Shown: in pieces, positions 16,239 to 26,243 of the stretch
Layout of the letters: every line of letters starts with the position of its first letter
Numbering within the stretch: position 1 is the stretch's first letter
Notes under the pieces: generated by a model
Seen by the model: the letters and a program-made list of their open reading frames with translations, nothing else
Database searches by the model: none
What the model was told of the DNA's origin: nothing
Made by a program: the position numbers and the translations under genes
Assembly: GCA_047921075.1 (NCBI GenBank)
Contig: JBLRWS010000024.1
Location: forward strand, 1-35,346
From: JBLRWS01 sp047921075
Lineage (GTDB): Bacteria > Bacteroidota > Rhodothermia > Balneolales > Balneolaceae
Length of the DNA: 35,346 nt
Direction: 5' to 3'

Positions 16239-17375
16239 ATGAGTTCCAAAGGACGTGTACTTGTTGCCATGAGCGGCGGTGTGGATTCATCCGTAGCCGC
16301 TGTAATGCTCAGGGAGCAGGGATATGAAGTTATCGGCATTACAATGAAAACCTGGGATTATCACCGCAGCGGTGGTAACGACGGGAAAGAAACAGGCTGC
16401 TGCACGGTAGAGTCTATGAACGATGCACGGCATATCGCCGTGAAGTACGGCTTTAAGCACTTTATTGTGGATATCCGTGATGAGTTTGGCAACTGGGTAA
16501 TTGATCGCTTCGTGGAGGAGTACACCAGCGGACGCACACCCAACCCCTGCGTGTTGTGTAACACGCACATCAAATGGGCGGCTCTGTTGCGCCGGGCCGA
16601 TAATTTGGGGTGCGACTACATCGCTACCGGCCATTATGCTAACGTACGCGAAGAAAATGGCCGCTATGTCATTTCGAAAGGAAGGGATCACGATAAGGAT
16701 CAGTCGTACGCCTTGTGGGGGGTGCAGCAAGAGCATCTGTCGCGAACCATTTTTCCGGTGGGCAGTTATCGTAAAACCGAAATCCGGCAATTTGCCGAAG
16801 AGTATGGACTACTAAACGTGGCCAATAAGCCCGATTCATACGAAATCTGCTTTATTCCCGATAATGATTATCACCGGTTCTTAAATGATACGGTAGAGGG
16901 GCTTGAAGAGCGGGTGAGCGGCGGTTCATTTATCGATCGCGAAGGCAAGGTGGTGGGCACCCATAAAGGATATCCATACTACACCATTGGCCAGCGGCGC
17001 GGGCTTGACCTGCCCATGGGCTATCCGGTGTATGTGACGCATATCAATCCCGATACCAACGAGATAACCATCGGCCCCAAAGAAGATTTAATCAGCACTA
17101 CGTGCCGTGCCAAAGAGCTGAATCTGGTAAAGTACGATCGCATTCCCGGCGGGGAGATGGAGATTACCGGGAAAATACGATATAACGATGCCGGCGCCAT
17201 CGGTAGGGTAGTGCAGCGATCGGATGAAGAGATGGAAGTGCACTTTCCGGCAGGCCGCGAGGCCATTACACCGGGACAGGCCATTGTGTGTTACGAAGGC
17301 GACGATGTAGTGGCCGGCGGTTGGATCCACAAAGTGAATGTGGAGATGAGCACAGAGCAGGAGCTTGCGTCGTGA
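16239..17375 (+). CDS. mnmA: tRNA-specific 2-thiouridylase MnmA
   Basis: This enzyme thiolates U34 of the Lys, Glu and Gln tRNAs using ATP and a persulfide carrier. It is 378 residues long from the chosen ATG. The PP-loop is AMSGGVDSS (10-18). The nucleophile Cys104 is in NPCVLCN and the partner Cys204 is in SYEICFIPD, matching the E. coli Cys102/Cys199 pair. GHYANV, KDQSYALW and TIGQRRGL are also present. The frame extends to an ATG at 16167, but a purine-rich AGAAGAAGAG just before 16239 and the family's usual N-terminus favour 16239. It is followed 57 bases later by the DUF4412-like gene. Confidence 0.96.
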   Translation: MSSKGRVLVAMSGGVDSSVAAVMLREQGYEVIGITMKTWDYHRSGGNDGKETGCCTVESMNDARHIAVKYGFKHFIVDIRDEFGNWVIDRFVEEYTSGRTPNPCVLCNTHIKWAALLRRADNLGCDYIATGHYANVREENGRYVISKGRDHDKDQSYALWGVQQEHLSRTIFPVGSYRKTEIRQFAEEYGLLNVANKPDSYEICFIPDNDYHRFLNDTVEGLEERVSGGSFIDREGKVVGTHKGYPYYTIGQRRGLDLPMGYPVYVTHINPDTNEITIGPKEDLISTTCRAKELNLVKYDRIPGGEMEITGKIRYNDAGAIGRVVQRSDEEMEVHFPAGREAITPGQAIVCYEGDDVVAGGWIHKVNVEMSTEQELAS

Positions 17376-17432
17376 AACATTTGCGCCATTCCGGCGTCTA
17401 TGGTAGCAGACCTATAATTTGACAAAACGGTA

Positions 17433-18188
17433 ATGAAACAACGACTTATTTTCCCACTTCTGATTCTCTTTTTTGGGCTGATTTTTACCGATGCCCGTGC
17501 CCAATTTGAAGGAACCATTACCATGGAAGTGGTCGATCATGCAAAGAGTGACCGGCAGCCTGCTATTATCTCCATTACGGCATCAAACCAACGTATCTAC
17601 ATCGCTTCCAGTGAGCGGGTACAGCCCGTGGGCGGGCTCGAAACCGACGCCCTGCTGATCCGGAACGACCATCAGGATTTTATCTTTCGCACAGCTCCCA
17701 ACGAGGCGCTGAAGGTGTCCAAGGCCGATATTGACGGATTGGTTCAGATGGTGCAACGGTTTCAGGGAGGCTTTAGCCAGCAGGAGCAGCCCCCGACATT
17801 TGACTGGGAAAACCGGATAACCGAAACCGGCAATACACAAACCATTTTGGGATACACTACCAGCGAACTGGTGCTCACCATGGAAGACGGCCTTACCGCT
17901 TCGTTTTGGATTACCAATTCCATACAGATTCGCTGGGGGATGCTTATCGATTTTTGGAACGAAACCGGGCAGTCGCTTTCTGAAACAGCCATCCCCATTG
18001 AGCTCTTTCTGAACCGAACCAGCTTTCCGCTGCTGGTGCAGCTTTTTGATGGAAGCCAGATGGTGCAGGAAGTTCGTACCATGTCGGTCGATACCGGGCC
18101 CGACTCCAGCGGAGTGCTGGATGTTGCCCCCGATACGAAACTGCTGGGCTTAACAGATCTGATGATGCGAATGATGAGACAGCGATAA
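17433..18188 (+). CDS. Exported DUF4412-like protein of unknown function
   Basis: This is a 251-residue protein with a clear signal peptide (MKQRLIFPLLILFFGLIFTDARAQ), so it is periplasmic or outer-membrane associated. After cleavage it reads FEGTITMEVVD, followed by a beta-rich region with short repeats of the form ITASNQRIYI, LIRNDHQDFIF and ILGYTTSELVLTMEDG. This pattern resembles the DUF4412 domain found in many Bacteroidota exported proteins. It is probably a lipocalin- or LolA-like beta fold, but this is not certain. The C-terminus has a methionine- and arginine-rich tail (MMRMMRQR). Only two bases separate it from the next gene, the nucleotidase C-domain lipoprotein, so the three genes at 17433-19830 form an operon. 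No biochemical role is known to me. Confidence 0.75.
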   Translation: MKQRLIFPLLILFFGLIFTDARAQFEGTITMEVVDHAKSDRQPAIISITASNQRIYIASSERVQPVGGLETDALLIRNDHQDFIFRTAPNEALKVSKADIDGLVQMVQRFQGGFSQQEQPPTFDWENRITETGNTQTILGYTTSELVLTMEDGLTASFWITNSIQIRWGMLIDFWNETGQSLSETAIPIELFLNRTSFPLLVQLFDGSQMVQEVRTMSVDTGPDSSGVLDVAPDTKLLGLTDLMMRMMRQR

Positions 18189-18190
18189 TA

Positions 18191-18913
18191 ATGGGGCGAG
18201 CGGGGTTCACGTTTTTCTTTTTTATGTTTCTTGCGGGTTGTACCTCATCCGAAATAGTAACAGAGTCGCCCTCAACACCCGATCCGGAACAGGCCGCAGC
18301 AGTTGAACATGACGAGATCGCGGCACTGTTGGACGTGTATCGCGACCGGTATAAAGAGACGATGGGTGTGGAAATTGCCCGGGTAACCGAATCCCTTCGT
18401 TTTGATCAGCCCGGCAATCCGCTTGGCAACCTTGCCGCCGATGCCATTCGGTTTCGTGCCGCCCGCGAAGCACGCTCACTGGTGCATCTTGCCTTTATCG
18501 GGCAGGATTCATTTAGACTAACCTTTGACGAAGGCCCGCTTACGCTCGGCGAAGTGTATGAATTTATGCCGTACGAAAATCACCTCGTGGTTTTAACAGT
18601 AACCGGGCATGATGTAAAAACACTGGCCAGCCACATCGCTCAAAACGGGGGAGCGCCCTTTAGCGGGATGCGCTTTCGAAATCAAAACGGTGAGCCTGCC
18701 GGTATTTTGGTGCAATCGGAACCGTTGCAAGCGGAACGCTCGTATCGTCTGGCAACCACAAGTTATTATGCCAACGGCGGCGGGGGATACCTGTCGTCAT
18801 TCTCGCCCGTAGATCGGCAAGATTTCTTTGATGTATCGATTCGGGAACTTTACGTAGAGTTCTTCCGCCTTCGCCGAACCATTGAACCGGTATTAGACGG
18901 GAGAATGCAATGA
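18191..18913 (+). CDS. Lipoprotein with 5'-nucleotidase C-terminal (substrate-binding) domain only
   Basis: This is a 240-residue lipoprotein carrying only the second half of a UshA/YfkN-type 5'-nucleotidase. The signal peptide ends in the lipobox LAGC with Cys17. The rest matches the 5_nucleotid_C fold: RVTESLRFDQPGNPLGNLAADAIR, HLAFIGQDSFRLTFDEGPLTLGEVYEFMPYENHLVVLTVTGHDVKTL, SGMRFR and ATTSYYANGGGGY. In single-chain enzymes this domain follows the metallophosphatase and binds the nucleotide base. Here it is a separate gene that comes before the catalytic gene, and the two overlap by 4 bases (ATGA at 18910-18913). That arrangement suggests that the two products work together at the periplasmic side of a membrane. 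Split forms are known in Bacteroidota. Confidence 0.88.
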   Translation: MGRAGFTFFFFMFLAGCTSSEIVTESPSTPDPEQAAAVEHDEIAALLDVYRDRYKETMGVEIARVTESLRFDQPGNPLGNLAADAIRFRAAREARSLVHLAFIGQDSFRLTFDEGPLTLGEVYEFMPYENHLVVLTVTGHDVKTLASHIAQNGGAPFSGMRFRNQNGEPAGILVQSEPLQAERSYRLATTSYYANGGGGYLSSFSPVDRQDFFDVSIRELYVEFFRLRRTIEPVLDGRMQ

Positions 18914-19830
18914 GCCTGAACCGCCGCCAATTTTTACGTACGGCCCTGGCCGGTTCGGCCGGATGGGTGCTGTTGCCACAATCAGTCGCTGGCATCGGGC
19001 GTACATCCACATCTCCCATAACCATTCTCTATACGAACGATACGCACGCTCGCCTGGACCCATTTCCCAACAATGCAGTCGAATTTGCCGGAAAAGGTGG
19101 CATTGCCCGCCGGGCTAATCTGGTACGATCCATTCGTGACCGGGAGGAGCATGTGCTTTTGCTGGACGCCGGAGATGTATTTCAGGGAACGCCCTGGTTT
19201 GATCTCTATGGAGGAACCGTTGATTTTAAACTGATGAGCGAAATGGGGTACGACGCCATGACGCTTGGCAATCATGAGTTCGATCGGGGACTCGATGGCC
19301 TTGCAGAAAGTGCACAACACGCGTCGTTTCCGTTACTGGCGGCCAATTACGGTGTGCACGATACGCCACTGAATGATGTGGTGCAGCGATTTATCGTAAA
19401 AGAGTTTGCCGGATATCGGATCGGAATCTTCGGGCTGGGTATCGACTTGCCGTCGTGGCTTCCTCCGCGGCTCTATGGCAACGTTCGTTCACGCGATCCC
19501 TACATCTGGGCAAACGGTATGGTACGCAGCCTGCGGCAGTCGCATCGCTGCGATTTTGTCATTTGCCTGAGTCATATCGGATTTCAATATGGAGATGACC
19601 GCCCCAGCGATTTGAAAATAGCCGCCCAAACCGAAGGGATCGATCTGATTATCGGCGGCCATACGCATACCTTCCTGGACGAACCGATTCAGGTGCTGAA
19701 CCGGGCCGGTGATACGGTGTATGTAACCCAAATGGGGCACGGTGGGGTGCGGCTTGGACGGATCGATCTGGATCCCGAAAGCTATGATCGGAACCATATT
19801 CTGCAATCTACCTTTTACACTATTGGATAG
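18910..19830 (+). CDS. Tat-exported metallophosphatase, catalytic half of a split 5'-nucleotidase
   Basis: This is a 306-residue periplasmic metallophosphatase. A twin-arginine signal (NRRQFLRTALAG, Arg5-Arg6) leads to a hydrophobic core and cleavage region near SVAG. All dinuclear-metal motifs of the UshA N-domain are present: D44/H46 (NDTHAR), D89 (DAGDVF), N121/H122 (GNHEFD), a His in ICLSHIGF and the GGHTHTF pair. The protein ends soon after the catalytic domain, so it lacks the C-terminal substrate domain, which is encoded just upstream. The catalytic subunit uses the Tat route and its partner uses the lipoprotein (Sec) route. This suggests metal loading in the cytoplasm and assembly outside. 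Likely substrates are nucleoside monophosphates, but this is inferred. Confidence 0.9.
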   Translation: MSLNRRQFLRTALAGSAGWVLLPQSVAGIGRTSTSPITILYTNDTHARLDPFPNNAVEFAGKGGIARRANLVRSIRDREEHVLLLDAGDVFQGTPWFDLYGGTVDFKLMSEMGYDAMTLGNHEFDRGLDGLAESAQHASFPLLAANYGVHDTPLNDVVQRFIVKEFAGYRIGIFGLGIDLPSWLPPRLYGNVRSRDPYIWANGMVRSLRQSHRCDFVICLSHIGFQYGDDRPSDLKIAAQTEGIDLIIGGHTHTFLDEPIQVLNRAGDTVYVTQMGHGGVRLGRIDLDPESYDRNHILQSTFYTIG

Positions 19831-19870
19831 AGCCTGCAGGATTTAACTATTTTCCGACCTGCAAACATTT

Positions 19871-19878
19871 TATCTTTG
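19871..19878 (+). promoter_or_regulatory. Candidate -7 box (TATCTTTG) for the AsmA-like gene
   Basis: A perfect TAnnTTTG match lies 34 bases before the preferred start of the AsmA-like gene. The -33 side is weak (TTTC at 19851). It separates this gene from the nucleotidase operon. Confidence 0.4.
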
Positions 19879-19912
19879 ATCATATAAATATCTAACCAAG
19901 AGGATGTCACGT

Positions 19913-22697
19913 ATGAAGCTTTTCCTTAAAATTTTAGCCGGCATTGTCATTTTCTTTGTGGTTCTGCTGATCGGGCTTAATCTCTACTTTACCGACGATC
20001 GCCTGAAGAATATGATTCTTCCCGAAGTTCGGGAAGCTGTAAAAACGGATGTTCAGGTAGAGCGGATGTCCCTCACATTTTTCCGAACATTTCCGAGATT
20101 CGGTGTCGAGCTTCAACAGTTTCTCCTGCCCGATCCCGAAGGTAACACCGTTGCCTCGATAGAGGAGTTGTTGGTAAGCGTTGAGCTGTTTCCGCTGTTC
20201 AGAAACGAACTCTCCATTTCGCGTCTCGATCTTTTGCAGCCGGCAATAACGTACCGGGTGTTTGAAGATGGAACCACCAATATCGACTTCTTAACCGGTT
20301 TGGCCGAGGAAGACGATGAGCCTGCCGACGATGGGCTTGCCATCCGCATTCCACGCTTTTCAGTTACATCGGGCAGCCTCCTGTACAGCGATGCACAAAC
20401 CGATACCGAACTATCTCTGAACGGACTCGATGCGCAACTTTCCCTTCTTTTTTCAGAACTGATCGAAACATCGATAGACGCCCAACTTGAGTCTCTTTCG
20501 TATAGCGCTGATGGGAAACCGGTTGTTCAGAATTTGTCACTTGGCCTTCGTCAGACATCCGTTTTAAATCTTGATGAGGAGACACTCACCCTCACAGAAG
20601 GTGTTCTCTCCATTCGTGGTCTGGCATTAAACCTCTCCGGGTCGCTGGCCGATTGGAGCAGCGATGCGCCTTCGGTAGATCTACAGTTTACGTCATCATC
20701 CGACAACTTTGGGGAGCTGCTGCGCCTTGCACCGTCCGAATTTGATGAACAGCTTGCGGGGCTTGATGCCAGCGGCGCACTTACGCTGGATGGATTTGTA
20801 AACGGCCGGCTGGGAAGTGAAGAAATCCCGGAATTTTCGCTGGTACTACAGGTTACGGATGGCTATTTGCAAAATCCCGATCTCCCGCAGCCGATCGAGG
20901 AGATCGTCATTGATCTGGAAATCAATAATCAAACGGCACAGCTTCGCACATTTCGGGCACGGGCTGCGCAAAATCGGCTGTCCGCTTCAGGATCACTCGA
21001 TCGTCCGCTGGATGAAGACGGAGCCTTTTCACTGCAAGCTGAAGGAGATGTAGATCTTGCCACAGTTGCGTCGTTTTATCCAATCGGAGAGATGGGTGTG
21101 GAGCAGCTGTCGGGGAAACTGGAGCTCGATTTGACGGCCAACGGCCGGCGCGATATTCCGGAGGAGGCCTCGTTTGACGGTCGTTTTATTCTGGATGGCG
21201 GCATGTTAAAGTATGCCGACGTGCCGCGCGCTATTGAAGATATACAAGCCCGCGTTCAAGCCAACCAAAACCGGATAACGGTCGAAAGTGCCGGGTTTCG
21301 CGCATCGAATAATGAGTTTACTCTCTCGGGCAGTGTGGATCACCCGCTGGACGAGGCGCAACGTCGGCTTGATCTGCAAGCCGGCATTCAATTTGATCTG
21401 GCCACAATAAAAGAGTTCTATCCGATTGATGAAGACACATTGACACTGCGTGGACAATTGACCGCAGACCTGACATTGAACGGACAACTCGATCCGGAGC
21501 GTCCCGAATTGTTATTAAGCCGCAGCTCGATGGAGCTGAGCAACGGATATATCGCCCATCGTTTGCTCGGGCGGGCACTGGAAGAGGTAACATTTCGAGC
21601 TGAAGCAAACCGGGAAGTTCTTACGCTTCAAACCGCGCGGTTTGTAAGCGGGCCCAACAGCGTGGCGGTGCGCGGCAGTGTAACCGATTACCTTACCGAT
21701 GTTCCCATTTTTGACGTTACAGTAGAAGGAGATGCAGAGTTTGGTGATATCGCCACGTACTATTCGCTGGAACCATGGCTGAATGAACTTAGCGGGTCAG
21801 CGACGATGAATTTGAATGCAAAAGGGCCGGCCGGCGATCCGACCGCGCTTGCCTTAAACGGCCGGCTTTCTGTGGTTAATGTTGCCGCATCGGGAGACTC
21901 ACTGCCGTTTCCTGTATCGAATGCCAATGGAGTATTACGGCTTACACCCGACTCGATGAACCTGGAGGAGTTCACCATGAACTACGGCTCATCAGACTTT
22001 TCATTGGAAGGACGTGTACAAAATTACCTCGGATTTTTGGCGGAAGAACACAACTCTGAAGCAACGATGCCTGCTATTTCGGGAACCTATCACAGCCGTT
22101 TTTTGAATATGGATGAGCTGATCGACTGGGAAGAAGAGCGCGATCCCACCGAGCCGATTCCGATCGGGCTGCCGCGCCTTACAAGCACCGTTACAGCCTC
22201 CATCGACAGCATGGTGGTTTTGGGGGTGCCGATTACAAATATCGAAGGCGCCGGCCGCACAACACCCACGGTTATTATCCTCGATAACGCACGAGGCACC
22301 ATGTTTGAGGGAATCATGGAAGGCAAAATGGAGTGGCAGGTTCCCGACCCAAACCGCACCACNNNNNNNNNNNNNNNNNNNNNNNNNNNNNNNNNNNNNN
22401 NNNNNNNNNNNNNNNNNNNNNNNNNNNNNNNNNNNNNNNNNNNNNNNNNNNNNNNNNNNNNNCGCTACGCTGCTGCTTCCCGAGCGCTTTAAATCCACCA
22501 TCTCGAGTATAATTTCGAGCCGGGCAGCGGATGCACTGCAGAATGAAGATGGTATGCTTGCGATCCCAATTTTGATTACCGGCACCTCTTCAAATCCTCA
22601 GGTCGGGCCCGATACGGGTGCGATTAACCGGATCATAGAAGAGCGCCTGCGCGATGGCGCTGGGGATGTGCTGCGTCGGCTCTTTGGGGGCAATTGA
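19913..22697 (+). CDS. AsmA-family protein (interrupted by an assembly gap)
   Basis: This is a large inner-membrane-anchored periplasmic protein of the AsmA type, related to bacterial VPS13-like lipid-bridge proteins and thought to affect outer-membrane lipid balance. A signal anchor (LFLKILAGIVIFFVVLLIGLNLYF) is followed by repeated beta-strand segments. Examples are VDLATVASFYPIGEMG and FDLATIKEFYPIDEDT, and repeated DASGALTLDGFVNG- and LDLTANGRRD-like stretches. The ATG at 19913 is preferred over 19904 because AAGAGG at 19898-19903 then sits 9 bases away. A run of 100 N (22363-22462) lies near the end. The C-terminal piece (ATLLLPERFKSTISS to RRLFGGN) resumes in another frame across the Ns, so the true gap must be a multiple of three bases if the gene is intact. 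The stop directly abuts the convergent tag stop. Confidence 0.85.
22363..22462. other. Assembly gap (100 N)
   Basis: Exactly 100 undetermined bases, a conventional scaffold placeholder for a gap of unknown size. It falls inside the AsmA-like gene. Confidence 0.99.
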
Positions 22698-23267
<570 letters not shown>

Positions 23268-23338
23268 AACGGGGTAAGTTGGTGACTCTGATAGCATTGA
23301 ATCCAAAAACGTGCGAAGAACACAACAAAATGGGCCTT

Positions 23339-23352
23339 CAAAAGCGCTTCCA
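23339..23352. promoter_or_regulatory. Candidate LacI-type site in the tag-ppc intergenic region
   Basis: The core AAGCGCTT (23342-23349) continues as AAGCGCTTCCAAA, the same 13-mer as upstream of glutamate dehydrogenase. It lies about 90 bases before the ppc start and 75 bases upstream of the divergent tag start. A weak promoter (TTTG at 23383-23386, then TACAATAG at 23407) follows it. Function is inferred. Confidence 0.4.
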
Positions 23353-23441
23353 AAAGCTTAAAAAGGGTGCATATTAAGTGAATTTGGTCAGAAATATCTC
23401 TATCTATACAATAGAAAAAAAACGTCTCATTAATTCAAGAT

Positions 23442-26240
23442 ATGACCTGGAAAGAAACCATTGAACATTTTGCCACCGATGCCGGAATCAGCTCACATTT
23501 GACCAAGCAGCTGGTTAGCCTGGCGGGCCTGATGGAAGATTATTTAATCAGCCACAGCAATGATGATTTATTGAAGCTTGCACGCGAATTGCCGCAAGAG
23601 GCATCGAGCGTACTGGAGAGCAACAACGCTGGAGATGCAGCAGGCCTGCAGGATCGGGTCGCCGCACTTTCGATTGATGAAATTGTGCAGTTGTTGCGGC
23701 TTACCACCATCTTTTTTCATCTGATTAACTCTCTTGAACAGCATGAAATTATTCGGATTAACCGCGACCGGGCCCGAACCATCGACCTGGAAAATCCCCG
23801 CCCCGAAAGTATTACGGATGCGCTGAGCAGTTTTAAGAAAAACGGATACAGCTACGAAGAAGCGGTTAAACTGTTTGAAAAGCTCGATATTCAGCCCACG
23901 ATTACGGCACACCCGACGGAAGCACGCCGCCGCAGTGTGTTAAATAAGCAGGAGAATATCACGTCGATCATTACCCGTATGGATGATGAACGACTTACGC
24001 CCAATGAAAAAGAGCTGATGTTGCATCGGGTGCTGAATGAGATTGCCCTGCTCATTGCTACCGATGAAGTTCGATCGGAACGGCTTACGGTAGAAGATGA
24101 AGTGGAAAACGGACTCTTTTTCTTTACCAATACCATTTGGGATACGCTGCCCAAGCTGTATGATGATATCCGGTTCGCGTTTAATCAACAGTATGGCAAG
24201 GTGCCCGACCTGCCCATTATCCTGCAATATCGATCCTGGATTGGAAGCGACCGGGATGGAAATCCAAATGTAACGCGCGACGTAACCTGGAATACCTTTC
24301 TCGAGCACCGGCGAACGGCATTGGGTCTCTATTTGAAGGAGCTGCGTCTGGTTCGGCGGTATCTCTCTATCTCACAGAATTTGGTGGCGGTTTCGGACGA
24401 TCTGCTAACATCGCTAAAAAAAGACGAGCGGGAAGTGCCATTAAACGATCGCTTTAAACGTGCCTACAAGAATGAACCGTTTCGGCGCAAATTAACCCAT
24501 ATGATGCACCGCCTGCAAGAGCAGCTCGACGCGCTGGACGGAGAAGAGGCCGATGTCATCAAAAAAGCAGAGAAATACACAGCAGAGGAGTTTAAAGCCG
24601 ATCTCGATCTGATTCATGCTGCTCTGGTTAAAAGCGGGCATGAAACGGTGGCGCGGTATGGAAACTTTAATGATTTGCGTATTCAGGCACATACGTTCGG
24701 GTTTCATCTGGCCGCACTGGATATTCGTCAGCATAGTGAGATTCATGAACGTGCGGTAGAGAACCTGCTTTCCGTGGCATTGGTTACCGACAACTATTGC
24801 GACTTACCGGAGTCTGAGAAAATTGAACTGCTTACCAGTGAGCTGAGGAATCCGCGTCCGCTGAGCCCGGTAAACGTTCGCCTGAAGCCGGAAACGGAGA
24901 AGATTCTGGAAGTTTTTCGGCTTGTGAAGATTCTGCATCAAGTAGATGAGAACGCTTTTGGCAGTTATATCATCAGCATGACGCACGGCGTGAGCGATTT
25001 GCTGGAAGTAGCGATACTTGCCAAAGAGGCCGGCCTATGGCGATTTAATAACGGGAAGGTGCACAGCTCCATCGACATTGTTCCGCTTTTTGAGACGATT
25101 GAAGATCTTGAAATGAGCGCAGAGCTGATGGAGCAGATTATTACCGACGATCTCTATAAACGGCAGCTCGCATCGCGAAATGGATTTCAGGAAATCATGC
25201 TTGGCTATTCGGATAGCAACAAGGATGGCGGTTACTGGATGGCAAACTGGGCGCTGCAAAAAGCGCAGCTTCAGCTGGGTGAGGTGCTTCGAAAGCACGA
25301 TGTCGATTTCCGCCTGTTCCACGGGCGTGGGGGATCGGTAGGCCGGGGAGGCGGCCGGTCGAATCGCGCTATTTTGGCTCTGCCATCCATCAGTAACAAT
25401 GGCCGCATCCGGTTTACCGAGCAGGGAGAAATTATATCCTTCCGGTACTCGCTAAGCGACATCACCCGTCGGCATCTGGAGCAGATTGTGAACGCGGTGG
25501 CGCGGGTTACCGCCGGTGAGGGACAAAAAGCACTGGAAAACGGCGATCGAACCCAACAGATTATGGATCGAATTGCTGCGGACTCCATGAACGCTTATCG
25601 GGATTTGATTGATGATGAAGCGTTCTGGAATTGGTATAAATCGGTCACACCGGTGGAACACATCGGGAATCTGCCGATCGCCTCACGGCCGGTATCACGT
25701 GGTGGTGAAGGGGGATTGCAGTTTAGTAACCTCAGGGCTATTCCATGGGTATTTGGGTGGACCCAGGTGCGCTACAACGTGCCCGGTTGGTACGGTTTGG
25801 CCAGTGCACTGAAACCGATGCTGGACGAGCAGCCGGATATATTAGACACACTGCGGGAGTGGTATCAAAACTGGAGTTTTTTCAAAATCGTTATTGATAA
25901 TGCCCAGCGAGAGATGGCCCGAACGCAACAAGCTACGAGCACCATTTACGCTGATTTATCGAAGGAACGGGCTTTCCATGAGCGCATTATCGAGAACTTG
26001 AACCATTCTGTAGAGCTGATTGGGGCTATTACAGGCGAAGATGAATTACTTGGAAACCGAAAGGTTATTCAACACTCCATCGCCTTTCGAAATGTGTTTA
26101 CACTGCCGCTGAATGTGGTACAGGTAGAGCTGCTGAAGCGATGGCGCCAAACCGATGATGAAGAGGCGTTAAAAAAATTACGCCATGCGCTGTTCTTGAG
26201 TATCAACGGTGTGGCTGCAGCGATGCAGAGCACAGGGTAG
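23442..26240 (+). CDS. ppc: Phosphoenolpyruvate carboxylase
   Basis: This enzyme makes oxaloacetate from phosphoenolpyruvate and bicarbonate, refilling the TCA cycle. At 932 residues it has the usual bacterial length. The catalytic histidine is H157 in TAHPTEARRR (E. coli His138). GSDRDGNPNV is at 268-277. K594 lies in LGYSDSNKDGG (E. coli Lys546), and the mobile loop HGRGGSVGRGGG includes R629. The C-terminus ends QSTG, close to the conserved terminal NTG of the family. The ATG at 23442 has no clear Shine-Dalgarno site, but the N-terminus starts at a normal distance before the conserved blocks. A candidate LacI-type site lies upstream. The gene ends 3 bases before the convergent amylase stop. 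Confidence 0.97.
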   Translation: MTWKETIEHFATDAGISSHLTKQLVSLAGLMEDYLISHSNDDLLKLARELPQEASSVLESNNAGDAAGLQDRVAALSIDEIVQLLRLTTIFFHLINSLEQHEIIRINRDRARTIDLENPRPESITDALSSFKKNGYSYEEAVKLFEKLDIQPTITAHPTEARRRSVLNKQENITSIITRMDDERLTPNEKELMLHRVLNEIALLIATDEVRSERLTVEDEVENGLFFFTNTIWDTLPKLYDDIRFAFNQQYGKVPDLPIILQYRSWIGSDRDGNPNVTRDVTWNTFLEHRRTALGLYLKELRLVRRYLSISQNLVAVSDDLLTSLKKDEREVPLNDRFKRAYKNEPFRRKLTHMMHRLQEQLDALDGEEADVIKKAEKYTAEEFKADLDLIHAALVKSGHETVARYGNFNDLRIQAHTFGFHLAALDIRQHSEIHERAVENLLSVALVTDNYCDLPESEKIELLTSELRNPRPLSPVNVRLKPETEKILEVFRLVKILHQVDENAFGSYIISMTHGVSDLLEVAILAKEAGLWRFNNGKVHSSIDIVPLFETIEDLEMSAELMEQIITDDLYKRQLASRNGFQEIMLGYSDSNKDGGYWMANWALQKAQLQLGEVLRKHDVDFRLFHGRGGSVGRGGGRSNRAILALPSISNNGRIRFTEQGEIISFRYSLSDITRRHLEQIVNAVARVTAGEGQKALENGDRTQQIMDRIAADSMNAYRDLIDDEAFWNWYKSVTPVEHIGNLPIASRPVSRGGEGGLQFSNLRAIPWVFGWTQVRYNVPGWYGLASALKPMLDEQPDILDTLREWYQNWSFFKIVIDNAQREMARTQQATSTIYADLSKERAFHERIIENLNHSVELIGAITGEDELLGNRKVIQHSIAFRNVFTLPLNVVQVELLKRWRQTDDEEALKKLRHALFLSINGVAAAMQSTG

Positions 26241-26243
26241 GGG

